Assembly: GCA_026874595.1 (NCBI GenBank)
Contig: CM049318.1
Span: 20,127,456-20,191,455, forward strand
Direction of reading: 5' to 3'
Length of the DNA: 64,000 bases
DNA from: Sipunculus nudus
Lineage: Eukaryota; Annelida; Sipuncula; Golfingiida; Sipunculidae
Below are positions 36,790 through 47,310 of the stretch, piece after piece. The notes under the pieces were generated by a model. That model saw only the letters and a list, made by a program, of their open reading frames with translations. It was not told the origin of the DNA and ran no database searches. The first letter of the stretch is position 1, and each line of letters starts with the position of its first letter. Both the position numbers and the translations under genes were made by a program.

Positions 36790-37075
36790 CAGTCTGCAGG
36801 ATGGGAAGGCTTATAGGGGTTGATGAGTTTTATTTCTACATGTATATTCATATTTGGGCCAACAGACCCACTTAGGTCCATCCTAGGGCAAAACCATTTA
36901 TTAATTTATTCCCCTATTTTCCGTTTCTTTTTTAGCTGTATCTGCAATATGGATGATTTTCATAAGCTGACCTTTGGGCGCAATATTATTCCTAGGTCAC
37001 AGATTTGCACCGGATATCTTTTCAGACCATGACTTTATTCCCATGGCCAGGCACTCATTAGCTGATCCCCCATTA
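36790..37075 (+). repeat. dispersed repeat, copy 1 (TGATGAGTTTTA...TTCATATTTGGGC family)
   Basis: The ordered words GGGTTGATGAGTTTTATTTC, TATTCATATTTGGGC, GCGCAATATTATTCC, CATGACTTTATTCC and GCACTCATTA are shared with 43595-43890. The first two are also at 63845-64000. No inverted ends or tail were identified, so the class is unknown. Confidence 0.65.
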
Positions 37076-37198
37076 TTGCTAAGTTTCAGGCCTCAGGGGA
37101 GACTTCCAGTGACTGCATGACAACTGCATACATCTGATTGTTCCTGGAGCTAACAAGGCTCACCATGCACTGATGGGACAGGGGCACTATCCTGAACA
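37076..37198. other. short spacer
   Basis: Nothing was recognised between the dispersed repeat and the following MITE. Confidence 0.4.
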
Positions 37199-37665
37199 TA
37201 CTGTGGTTGGCTTTTAGTTCGCTAAGGTTTCAAATTTGCGATATGCATGAAAGGTAATTTTTGTTAAAATAAAACCTCAGTGAGTATGACGCCTCATTTA
37301 CAAAGGTGAACAGCCACTAATAGTATAGGTTCATTGGCATCTTATGTATAATGTATTAATTAGCATCAATATTAATATATCTTTATGTTAGCCGTATATC
37401 AAAGACTGAAATCATAAAAAAGTATCTTTTTTGTATATCTGCTACTATTTAAGAAGATTTCCACTCTTTGTCAATGTGTCCTTAGGTTTTTGTAAAATTG
37501 TTAAGATAGTGCATGCATATCAGGTAACTGATATGACAATGATTATGTAAATTGAGTTTATCAGAGTAAAGTAAGATCGCGAAAATTAAACCACCATTAA
37601 AAATCACTAAAGAATTGGAAATTACAAGAATTTAACCCTACAAAACTATGAAGCCAACCACAGTA
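37199..37665. mobile_element. TACTGTGGTTGG MITE, copy 2
   Basis: The left TACTGTGGTTGGCTTTTAGT and right GAAGCCAACCACAGTA are inverted repeats with TA at the edges. AGTTCGCTAAGGTTTCAAAT and the right-side TCGCGAAAATTAAACCACC correspond to segments of the 45682 copy. Length 467 bp, non-coding. Confidence 0.8.
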
Positions 37666-38324
37666 CCCAAAATTTTACACACACAGATAGGGATAACCAA
37701 AGCTGTAGCTGTTCCTCTAGAGAATGATAAGTTTGTTTTCTTGTGTCTTGTCAACATACCATTGTCAGAACAGTACAGGAGGTAACCACAGGGTCCCACT
37801 GGGTTAAACAAGATATTGACATTTCAGTCACAGACTACCAAGGCTGAAAATTTGGTTTCAGGATGGTAATCACGCTGGGTATTTCACAGCCATATACAAG
37901 ATGGAATAGCTGGAGAAAATCTGGTTTACTGCTGGCAGAAACTCCCATTCAGGCAGCAGATAACAGGTCTAAGGAGAGTACCTGAAAATTAATGTTAAAG
38001 TTCAGCTGAAAACATTCACGTTCTGCAACCCTGGTGACAAGCAGTCATCATGTCTGACTAACTGACCAGGTATTCTTTGGAAGTATCAGTGCAAATCCAA
38101 CAGCTACTGAACTTTCACGCCTAGTCTTAAAATAAATGTAAAGATTAATCTTGAGAGATTCTGACATTCTTGATTTCCGGTATCAGGTGTACTGTACACG
38201 TGTCCTAATGGTGTATCACTATGGACAGGAAAGGACAAGCTAAGTAACTACCATGACTTGACTTCTCCTTGAGTCACCACTGAAAACTTGCATGTTTGAG
38301 GCTAATGACAATCTCTGATCACAA
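37666..38324. other. unassigned stretch
   Basis: This would be intronic if the DnaJ gene continues to lower coordinates. I found no J-domain continuation exon here. Confidence 0.4.
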
Positions 38325-38356
38325 TAGCTCAGCATGACTGAAAGTCAGCTGAGCTA
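38325..38356. repeat. solo terminal hairpin of the TAGCTCAG family
   Basis: TAGCTCAGCATGACT and AGTCAGCTGAGCTA form an almost perfect stem (one bulge) with a three-base loop, followed by AA. It matches the 3' ends at 59350-59380 and 60085-60112, but no element body is visible to its left. Confidence 0.6.
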
Positions 38357-38414
38357 AAGATGTAGTCCAGAATTCTTCACAACAAATATAGGAAAAAAGA
38401 ATATGTTGACTTAC

Positions 38415-38494
38415 GCTTTTTTAATTTCACTGTCTGTTGCTGATCTAGGAATGCTGAGGATCTTGTAATAATCAGGATCACTGTTTGAAGTCAT
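38415..38494 (-). CDS. DnaJ-domain protein, first coding exon (partial)
   Basis: On the minus strand ATG at 38494, in good context (CGACCATGAC), opens MTSNSDPDYYKILSIPRSAT, then DSEIKK, plus two bases of the next codon (GC). A consensus donor GTAAGT follows at 38414-38409. DYYKIL, PRSATDSEIKKA is the beginning of a J domain: helix I and the start of helix II, just before the Y-R-K...HPD region. J-domain proteins recruit Hsp70 and stimulate its ATPase. A domain at the extreme N-terminus is typical of class A/B DnaJ homologues. The HPD motif would be in the next exon, at lower coordinates, which I could not find. A likely acceptor (CATTTCAG, with CTAATAC upstream) at about 38593 suggests this exon begins with about 98 nt of 5' UTR after a non-coding first exon. 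Confidence 0.85.
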
Positions 38495-38592
38495 GGTCGT
38501 GGTGGGGTCGCCAACCCTGCCTCAATCTGGTCCGTGAGGTTGTTGGAAATCACGAAAAGTTCCCTGTGTCAAGCCAGTTTTACTAATTGTCC

Positions 38593-38941
38593 TGAAATGG
38601 CAAAATATATCAGTGTATTAGTTCACAGTTCAATTTTAATTTCATATTGATATTTCAAGATCAATTTAAAGTTTTATTTTCCAGAGCTGCCTTGTAGTTT
38701 TTTGTGGATTTCCCAATTATTAGCCCATTCAAATTGCAGACATCCCTTATAATTTCCGAAAGAATTGGCTTCCACAAGAGGTAGTCAGTGTAGGGACTGC
38801 CTCTGTGAGAAACATTGGCACTGCTGTGGATTTTCCAAGAGAATTGCTAGTTGCATTATATAAATCAATTATATACCTTTATAATATTAAACAGAACTGT
38901 AAACGTTAATATACTATTCTTAATACTAATTCAAGAGTAAA
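38593..38941. other. probable intron upstream of the DnaJ coding exon
   Basis: If the acceptor at 38593 is used, this belongs to the first intron on the minus strand. It holds no other feature that I can support. Confidence 0.35.
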
Positions 38942-41270
38942 CTAGACATTTCTTGGCACCGCAGGTGCCAGAGTATCCTCAGACATAGTAGGCCCCCCTC
39001 CTACAAGAACAGACCCCCATTTTTAGCAGCATATACTGACACTTGGCATATTTATTGTTTATTCCATCTAACGATCCACAATCTTGTTGAAGATGTTGGT
39101 CCTGTGACCTTGATCTTTTTAAAGATGTGTCCTGTGACCTTGACCTTTGATCTCATAACCCCAAAATCAATTTGGGTCTTGCATTTCCAATGGGTCAAAT
39201 ACATGTATAGTTTGAAATCCATACATCAATAAAAGAAGGAATTATCATCCAGAAACTAATTTTTGGACAGATGGCTCCTGTGACCTTCACCTTTGACCTT
39301 GTGACCTCAAAAATGATAGGGGTCTTCCTCTATTGGCAGATGACTTATATGTGCAATATGAAAGGTCTGAGATGAAATGTTTGGCTGAAAATGCATCCAC
39401 ATCTTTTTAAAGATGTGTCCTGTGACCTTGACCTTTGACCTCATGACCCCAAAATCAATTTGGGTCTTGCTTTTCCAATGGGATATATATAAGTCAAGTT
39501 TGAAATCCATACATCAATAAAAGCAGGAATTATCATCCAGAAACTAATTTTTGGACATATGGCTCCTGTGACCTTCACCTTTGACCTTGTGACCTCAAAA
39601 TTGATAGGGGTCTTCCACTCTTGGCAGGTGAACTATATGTGCAAGAGGAAAGATCTGAGATGAATTGTTTGGCTGAAAATGCATCCACAATCTTTTTATA
39701 GAGGTTTCCTGTGACCTTGACCTTTGACCTCATGACCCCAAATTCAATTCCGGTCTTGCTTTTCCAATGGGTCAAATACAAGTCAAGTTTGAAATCCAAA
39801 CAGCAATAAAAGAAGGAATTATCATCCAGAAACTAATTTTTGGACAGATGGCTCCTGTGACCTTCACCTTTGACCTTGTGACCTCAAAATTGATAGGGGT
39901 CTTCCTCTATTGGCAGGTGAACTATATGTGCAAAATGAAAGATCTAAGATGAAATGTTTGGCTGAAAATGCATCCACATCTTTTTAAAGATGTGTCCTGT
40001 GACCTTGACCTTTGACCTCATGACCCCAAAATCAATTTGGGTCTTGCTTTTCCAATGGGACATATATAAGTCAAGTTTGAAATCCATACATCAATAAAAG
40101 CAGGAATTATCATCCAGAAACTAATTTTTGGATATATGGCTCCTGTGACCTTCACCTATGACCTTGTGACCTCAAAATTGATAGGGGTCTTCCACTCTTG
40201 GCAGGTGAACTATATGTGCAAAATGAAAGATCTGAGATGAATTGTATGGCTGAAAATGCATCCACAATCTTTTTAAAGAGGTTTCCTGTGACCTTGACCT
40301 TTGACCTCATGACCCCAAAATCAATTTGGGTCTTGCTTTTTCAATGGGACATATATAAGTCAATTTTGAAATCATTACATCAATAAAAGCAGGAATTATC
40401 ATCCAGAAACTAATTTTTGGACAGATAGCTCCTGTGGCCTTGACCTTGGACCTTGTGACCCCAAAATTTATATGGATCATCCATTATTGGCAAGTGAGCT
40501 ATATATTCAAGATGGAAGACCTGGGATGAAAGTTTGGCTTAAAATGCATCCACAGTATCTTTTAAAATGTCAGTCCAGTGACCTTGACCTTTGACCTCAT
40601 GACCCTAGAACCTATAGGGTTCTTTCTTTAGTGGTGGGCCATACATAAGTCATGTTTGAAATCCATATGGCTATCAACACTGGAGATATCATAAGAGGTG
40701 TGTGATTTTCACCATATATGGCAATATTCAAGGTCAAGGCCACTATCATAGGAAAGGTCATGACCCCAATTTAAATAAGCATCATCCCATAACCCATACC
40801 TATGTATATGCATAATATAAAAGAAATCTGTCCATTAGTTTTTGACTTATAATGCTCACAGTGCTGTAAGGTGGCAATTTAGGGGGTATTAAACGGCACG
40901 AAAACTAGTAAAGAATAATAGGTGGCGCCACCAGTTTCTGGAACATGACAACCCTATCCATGATCTTCCATCAACTTGATTTTGGGATAAATCCATGCAA
41001 GATTTCTTGAGATATTAAAGAATTTGTGTGATTTTCCCCAAAATTGGACCTATTCAAGGTCAAGGACACTCTCCTAGTAAAGGTCATGACCTCATTTTAA
41101 ATAGGCGTCGTCCTCTTACCCATATCTATACATATACCAAGTTTGGTAAAGTTCCGTGAAATATTTTTTGGGTTATCGCGCCAACAAGATTCATATGCGG
41201 CGGCGGCGGCGGCGGCGGCGGGACCGGTATGAAAACATAGTATCCCCCGACCTTGTCTGGGGATACAATT
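38942..41270 (+). mobile_element. hairpin-ended element (subfamily GTATCC) with 289-bp tandem core, copy 2
   Basis: It starts at CTAGACATTTCTTGG. A perfect hairpin GGCACC-GCA-GGTGCC lies at 38955-38969, then GTATCC at 38973. The 3' hairpin runs from GTATCCCC (41240) to GGGGATAC (41259-41266), followed by AAT. A CGG run (41198-41221) sits just upstream. The core has about five tandem units: ATTATCATCC starts at 39241, 39529, 39818, 40106 and 40395, a 288-289-bp period. Each unit carries TGACCTTGACCTTTGACCT, or a close variant. The last 350 bp, including GGTGGCGCCACC at about 40921, match 20987-22109. Non-coding; a Helentron-derived or pearl-like class is inferred. Confidence 0.85.
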
Positions 41271-42908
41271 AAAGGTCTATTTATGTAGTTAAAAAATGTC
41301 TAGCTATGTGTCACTAACTGGACAGATATTCATGAACAACCATACTGAAAGCTTTCTTAGAAAGCTTCATAAAGCATGAACTGGCATTAAACCTGTGGTA
41401 ATATCTCTAATTAACACGCAAAATTAAGACTCATAAATTCAACAAAATAGTCAAACTGCAATGTCATCTAACTGGAACAATGTTTTAATGATTTAATAAG
41501 ACATTAATTCAAAGTTAAGCTTAATTATGTAAACTTAAATACTGGATATATAATTCTAAATTCAATTACATAGGCAACCTAACCTTTTCTGGAGTCCATC
41601 ATAATATTTATTTATTATATGATACTGATGGGTTATTAAGAAATTATTTTGGAGAAATGCTGAATAATACTCTGCATATATCCTGCCAAAACCACAGCCA
41701 AACTTGATAAGATAATTAGAAACATGAGTAGGTCTATATTTGTATTATTAGAGAAAAAAAGGCTTGTAAGCAATATTATTCTTCAACAAAGTTGTTTCTA
41801 ATTATCATGGTATTGGTACTTGATAACCGATCTGATCATGAGATTAACACATTCTGTGCAAAATATACAAAGGTTGAACAAAGGAAACCCCTCTGTCAGA
41901 ACTGACGCAGTAAATCTGTAGTATTGGTACTTCAATAGGAGCTATTTTAATTTTGTTGATTATCAATACAATTTTTCTATTCAGTTCAGTCTTCTATATA
42001 TAATTTTATAGTAGTTAGGTCATACTTATATTCACCATATATCTCTGCTTTGTTTCTGTCAGGGCAAGCAATGACCAGTGGACAACTATGGGCTACTGAT
42101 GACTACAAGCTGTATCATATCTACATATTATGACTAGTGTGGTAGTTCTGTAAATTTAGGCAACAAACCCTTTAATCCTTTTTAAATTCAAGTAAAGTTT
42201 AAATGAAAATGTAGATCAAGATTAGATGAATATGCCTAGCTAATCATATTTAAGTAAGTATGTTCTAAATTTATATTAGAAACATTTAATTTAATGAATT
42301 CAGAGATATTCTTATGTGATTTAGACCTTCACGTCTTGTTATCTGCAATAGTTTTACGGGGAATTCTAACACACTTCTAATTGCAAGATGTTTGTAGCTG
42401 TTCTTAATGTGCACTTTATGTAAATTTAATAGTCATTAGCCTGTTCATTATAATTTTATATGATTTAAGTGCTTGGTAACAAACACATTTCTGGTCAAGG
42501 CTGGACATATGTCCTTGTCATCAAATAGATATGTATGTTTCCTTCAAGTCCATACACTGAATATATTAGGGACCAGTTGCTGGACCAGATAAACATATAG
42601 ACTAAAATACTCAGACACAGAGGAGTAATTAGCAGCTAAACTGCCCAGCTATGATGCTTAACACACATTAACACCACATGGGAATAAAGCCTTTTGCATC
42701 AATTTGCATCTTCGTGAATTAATCCTGAAGACAAGAGTGCTACTGATGAGGGCCCCTTCTACAAATCCCCTCAGATTTACGTGTTCTAAAAATTTGTGAG
42801 AAATAATCATAAATTTCAAATGATGAAAATTATGGACATTGGACTTATAGGCAAGGATAGTTTTGTATAAGTTGTTATGAATTCAGGATAAATATCTGGA
42901 CTGATAAT
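41271..42908. other. unassigned AT-rich stretch
   Basis: No gene or repeat could be supported. Confidence 0.4.
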
Positions 42909-43242
42909 TTATGTAACCAGATCTAAAAATTCTTTGTTTTTGCCTTCAAAGTCTGCAGGCATCTTTTCTTCAGTATCATTAACAATAACAGCATCATTGC
43001 TTTCTCCTGTCATCTCTCTGTGGATGCTTGTTACACAAATACAATCAGAACAGACAGTAACCTTTTCTTTGAAGTGGTGGCCCTGCAAATTTATTCAGTA
43101 TTCAGACTTCCATTCTTGCACTGGGTAACCCAATTTTCTTGGTCGTTGCTCGATGACCTCTCAGGAACTGTAGTGTACATATCAAACAATAGTTCACTAC
43201 GAAGGATGACTATGAACAAAGCTTTGCCCAAAAGAAGCTTGT
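42909..43242 (-). pseudogene. possible degraded coding segment, unidentified
   Basis: On the minus strand two adjacent frames look protein-like. One ends at 43091 and contains FDMYTTVPERSSSNDQENWV. The next (about 43090 to the stop at 42909) contains HFKEKVTVCSDCICVTSIHR and later NDTEEKMPADFEGKN. They are in different frames. The boundary TTTGCAG|GGCC could be a splice acceptor, or the offset could be a frameshift in a dead gene or transposon. No domain is recognised. Composition alone is the evidence, so this is weak. Confidence 0.2.
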
Positions 43243-43594
43243 GAACTGTCTAAGAAGGACACCTGGACACCTCTTCGTTTATTCCATGTTATAAGTAATG
43301 TATTCATTTCAAGCCTTGCAGAGGATTATGCTTTGACCTTATGTCACCAGGTCAAACACCTCTATGTGAGAAGGTCATTGGAAGACACAAAAGCTCTTAT
43401 TTACAACCACTGCTTCTATTATTTAAGTACATATAAAACAATTAATGTTACAAAAAATGTGGATGATTACCATATATGTCTTATTTAATTATAAACCAAA
43501 GGAACAAAATTTGTTATTTTTGCCACTAGCTAAGGTTTGTTAGTGGTAATTGCTACTTTGCTAGTGGGAAATTCAGACCATGTGAGACTCCCAC

Positions 43595-43890
43595 TGTAGG
43601 ACCTAAGGACTACAGGGGATGATGAGTCATTTAGACTATATTCATATTTGGGCAAATGTAATTTGAAGGAGAAAATCCTTAGGTTCCCTCTCCCCCCCCC
43701 CAAGTGCAAAATTTTATATATTTTTTTCTTTCTTTCTACTGTCATCTTCTGTGTGCCTTAGATTTCCAATTTTGCTGATTTTCAAAAACTACAATTTTGG
43801 CACAATATTATTCTTATGACATATATTGGTGCCTGATTTTTTTTTCAATGACTTTATTCCAAAGGTTGTACACTCATTAAATATATCTGT
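43595..43890 (+). repeat. dispersed repeat, copy 2 (36790 family)
   Basis: GGGATGATGAGTCATTTAGA, TATTCATATTTGGGCAA, GCACAATATTATTC, AATGACTTTATTCCAAAG and ACACTCATTAA follow the order seen at 36790-37075. A C-rich run (about 43691-43701) is inserted in the middle. Confidence 0.65.
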
Positions 43891-45532
43891 TATAAGTTTA
43901 AGTTATGACTAACCAGTACAGGAGGCACTTTATTCCACTAAATGACTATCAGTTAGTATGAGGTCTATCCTGTTTTCACTAGATAGATTATCATTAATGC
44001 ATTAGATCTTCATATCATGTTCCCCATCCCCCCCCCCCAAAAGGAAGAATCTTACCAAACCAAGGAGTGCATTGCACAAAGACACAGGTCTAAGTTAATG
44101 TTAATCTGACGGAATTTTAAGGCCTAATAGACCCTAAATCTTAATTTTTCAAGTTCTATACCATTGGTTATAGATAAAGGTTAATTGTAATGCACAAGAT
44201 TCTCGACAATCAACTTCTACAGAAGTAACACAATAATGGTGCTATTAAATGAAAATGGCCCAGACACATGGCAGATGGCCAAAGACTTGCTGCTGACTTG
44301 ACCTGCAAGACTTACTCCCACACCAGAGTACCAACAGGTCTGTGGTCAAGGGTTACTGGACAATAGTATATCTGTCTGACCGGGATGAGGAACAAATACT
44401 GACCACATACTGACTACAATGACATCTGGCCAGATGAACACCTGTTTCAACCTGAATTCCAGCATGTCATTCAACCAGTGCTTCAAAAGAATAAACAAGA
44501 ACTACCCAACAACTGCTGTGAAATAAATTTCTGTATTTTAATGACTTTCCTTATATAAAAATAATCAGCAACATTTCATCTCCTTGGTTTCATTATTTTA
44601 CATTGTTAGTGACAATTTAATGCAATTTTATGTAGCCTACCATTATGCTTTATAGTTTCCATATCCAGGCAATGAGCATACATCACTGAAAAAAGATAGG
44701 TGTTGTACATACACTGAATGTAATAACACAGACCATTACACTGAATGTAACCTTTGGCAGAGAATTTCTGCTTGCAAGAAAATCCTGATGGCTTTTGCGT
44801 TTAAATTCATTTTATTTTCAGGATCTTACACCATAATGTTGCTATATATGGTCTCAGGGCCAAAATAAGATATATCGCTCTAAATACTGAGGTTATGAAT
44901 TTACAATTCTGAATTCTACAGATTTTAATCAAAGTCTCAAGTAAATTTACATATGCTACATATAAATACAGGTTTAATAGGACATAAGTCATGGTCACCA
45001 TGGCATGCCTTGATTATAGCAAGTTCAACTAAAAACAGACATAACTGTCGAAAGTTTCAAGAGAGCTTAAGCAGCGCTGTGTTAGTGTTACTCAGCCATA
45101 CTAACTTCTGATGAAAGAACATTTTACAGGAAATACTTCACCAGTAATTACACATCCTGTCTAAACTGGCCTCGCTGACTGCAATAACCCTACCTCTGGA
45201 AAATAACACAGATAGGAGAACCTGGGAAACACGATGGCATTGATCAATGCCGATTGATTTACTGTTGATTACTCTGCCTGTTGGCGGATGAAGATTACCA
45301 ATGTTTGCTCGCTTGATTACTCTGAAAGCCCTGCCTCAGGCATTACAGACACTTTTTGTTTCTCTGCCCAGAAGAAAACCAATCAGGAATAAATTCTCTC
45401 TGAGCAGTTTCCAAAGGAAATCCTCAAAGAAGGGGTCATTTTCCTTTACAAATTTTTATGGTTCCTGCACTGATTCATGGATTCTGTTATGAAATTATGG
45501 TCATTTGATATATATGTCACAGGCCAGATCTA
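43891..45532. other. unassigned stretch
   Basis: A plus-strand segment at about 44400-44580 reads DYNDIWPDEHLFQPEFQHVI, with two in-frame stops shortly upstream. It may be a remnant of a coding or transposon sequence, unidentified. A poly-C run lies at about 44027-44038. Confidence 0.3.
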
Positions 45533-45612
45533 AATCTAGTCTAGTTAAGAACTGGCCTAGGCCAGATCTCGATTGGGATCTGGTATAGGCCAGTTCTTAC
45601 CTGGACTGGATT
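45533..45612. repeat. 36-bp-arm near-perfect hairpin
   Basis: The inner arms 45547-45568 (AAGAACTGGCCTAGGCCAGA then TC) and 45577-45598 are inverse complements with two mismatches and an 8-base loop. The inverse match continues outward to 45533 and 45612 with few differences. The arm itself contains the palindrome TGGCCTAGGCCA, so alternative cruciforms are possible. A related word CCTAGGCCAGTTCT occurs alone near 52881. Confidence 0.75.
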
Positions 45613-45681
45613 TTTACACAAGTTCATACATCCTTCATAAAGGTGTTATAAGAAATTTGCACAACCTTTAGATCATTAATA

Positions 45682-46095
45682 TACTGTGGTTGCCTTTTTA
45701 TTCGCAAGGGTATTAATTCCGCGATATTCGCAAATGTGGAATAAACGCGAATATGAAACCTTCGGGAATAACATGCCCATCAACTAAGATGACCTCTGAA
45801 AACAACCTTATCAGCAACCTTCAGTGCCGGTTTTTGAAACTGGTCCATGCATTAGCCGTACTCACAGGCTGTGATAGGCCCTACATATCGACTGTGATAC
45901 AAGTCATAATTTAATCACTGAAACAGTAATTAGTAAGGTTTTGAAGGATTTTGCTTAATTTTACATCAATACAGATACTGCTGTACTTAGATTGTACAGG
46001 TTCTGGTGCAATTGCGAAAATGAAACCATCGTGAAACGTTCAAAATTAAGAAATCGCGAAATTTCAGCCTAGCGAATATAAAGCCAACCACAGTA
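45682..46095. mobile_element. TACTGTGGTTG MITE, intact copy (414 bp)
   Basis: The ends are TACTGTGGTTGCC and AGCCAACCACAGTA, with TA at the edges. The subterminal regions are rich in TTCGCAA/TTCGCGAA-type words. The segment TGTGGAATAAACGCGAATAT (about 45734) is the uninterrupted equivalent of the site where a Tigger element inserted in the copy at 18717-20393. No coding capacity. Confidence 0.88.
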
Positions 46096-46919
46096 TATAC
46101 ACAGAGGAAAACAGGAATCACATTTAAATACTTTTTAATAGGTAGGTGAATGGGCACCTTAAACCTAAACTAGCAATATGTAAAGATCCTTGCTTAAAAT
46201 TTAAATGATTTTAATAAGACTGGCATTAAAGACAACTTGTTTGCTGCAGCTGTTAAACTTCCGTTGTTATATGTTTATTTAAACAAATTTGATTAGTATA
46301 CAGTGCCTGGGAGCAATTTTCACACATATATAATGCACATATATGCTTGCATGTACACTGACAGACATCTGGACAACCCCCAGTGCCAAATCATGAGAAT
46401 CATGACAATATGAGCATAATTTTATGCATTTATAAACATATATATGCAAAGGAAAGACATGTTTAGGTATCCTTGTTCATTGTCAACAAGTATGTTCAGG
46501 TATTTTATTCACCCTCAATGATTATTATCATCAAGGCTGTACATCAGTCAATAATTATAAGTTATTATTATTATTATTACATTTTATCATATTTATGTAT
46601 CAGTTATACCTGAAACTAGCCACACGCTGGATTATTAAAGAAAACCACTAATAGGAATCAAAGAAAATGGTGATTATGATTATGATAATGAAGCACAGGT
46701 GCAGAAATATGACAGCAGAGATAGAAAACACAAAACAGATCCCCTTTAGTACAGCTAGGGCCACCTGATATTTAGCCCAATGAATCAAAACCACCGCAAT
46801 GTCAATAAACAAGCCATTGAATGGCAACACTTCAGTTCCTGTAAAACCTGGAATGTCAGCATCTGCTCCAGGTCTTCCTGATGTATTCAGATGTGGCAGC
46901 AGCATCCTGGAAAACCTTC
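46096..46919. other. unassigned stretch
   Basis: No supported feature. A minus-strand open frame at 46648-46905 has hydrophobic stretches but ends in simple ATT repeats and matches no family I know. Confidence 0.35.
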
Positions 46920-47310
46920 ACCAGGAGGAAACCACATACTGTGTGAGAAGGAAAGGGGGGGGGGGGGGGGAGAAAGAAGAGAAAGAAATTGGGCAGGTTA
47001 CAAAGAGGTGGAGTGCAGGAGGCTGAGATGGGAAGTAAGGAGACAGAGTGAACCAGGGAGAAAGAGAGATGGCTAGAGCTGCCACTGTCATTTCAGTAGA
47101 GAGACAGAGAGTGAAAGAGAAATAAAGAGAGAAAGAAACAGAAAGTGAGATAGACATGGGGCAGCATTTACAATCTCTGTTATGAAGGTTATTAAAGAGA
47201 GAGAAAAAGAGGGACTGAGATATAAAGAAGAGAAAGAAAAAGATTCCCATTGCTGCCTTTGTCATTTTATTTCTGAGTGAGAGGGAGAGAGAGAGAGAGA
47301 GAGACACCAA
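46920..47310. repeat. purine-rich (GA/GAAA) low-complexity tract with internal duplication
   Basis: Strong plus-strand purine bias, with a G run (about 46955-46970) at the left and (GA)n at about 47279-47303. A motif resembling GCTGCCACTGTCATTTCAGT recurs as GCTGCCTTTGTCATTTTATT after about 175 bp, so part of the tract is a decayed tandem duplication. The long minus-strand frame through it is a by-product of the bias. Confidence 0.8.
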
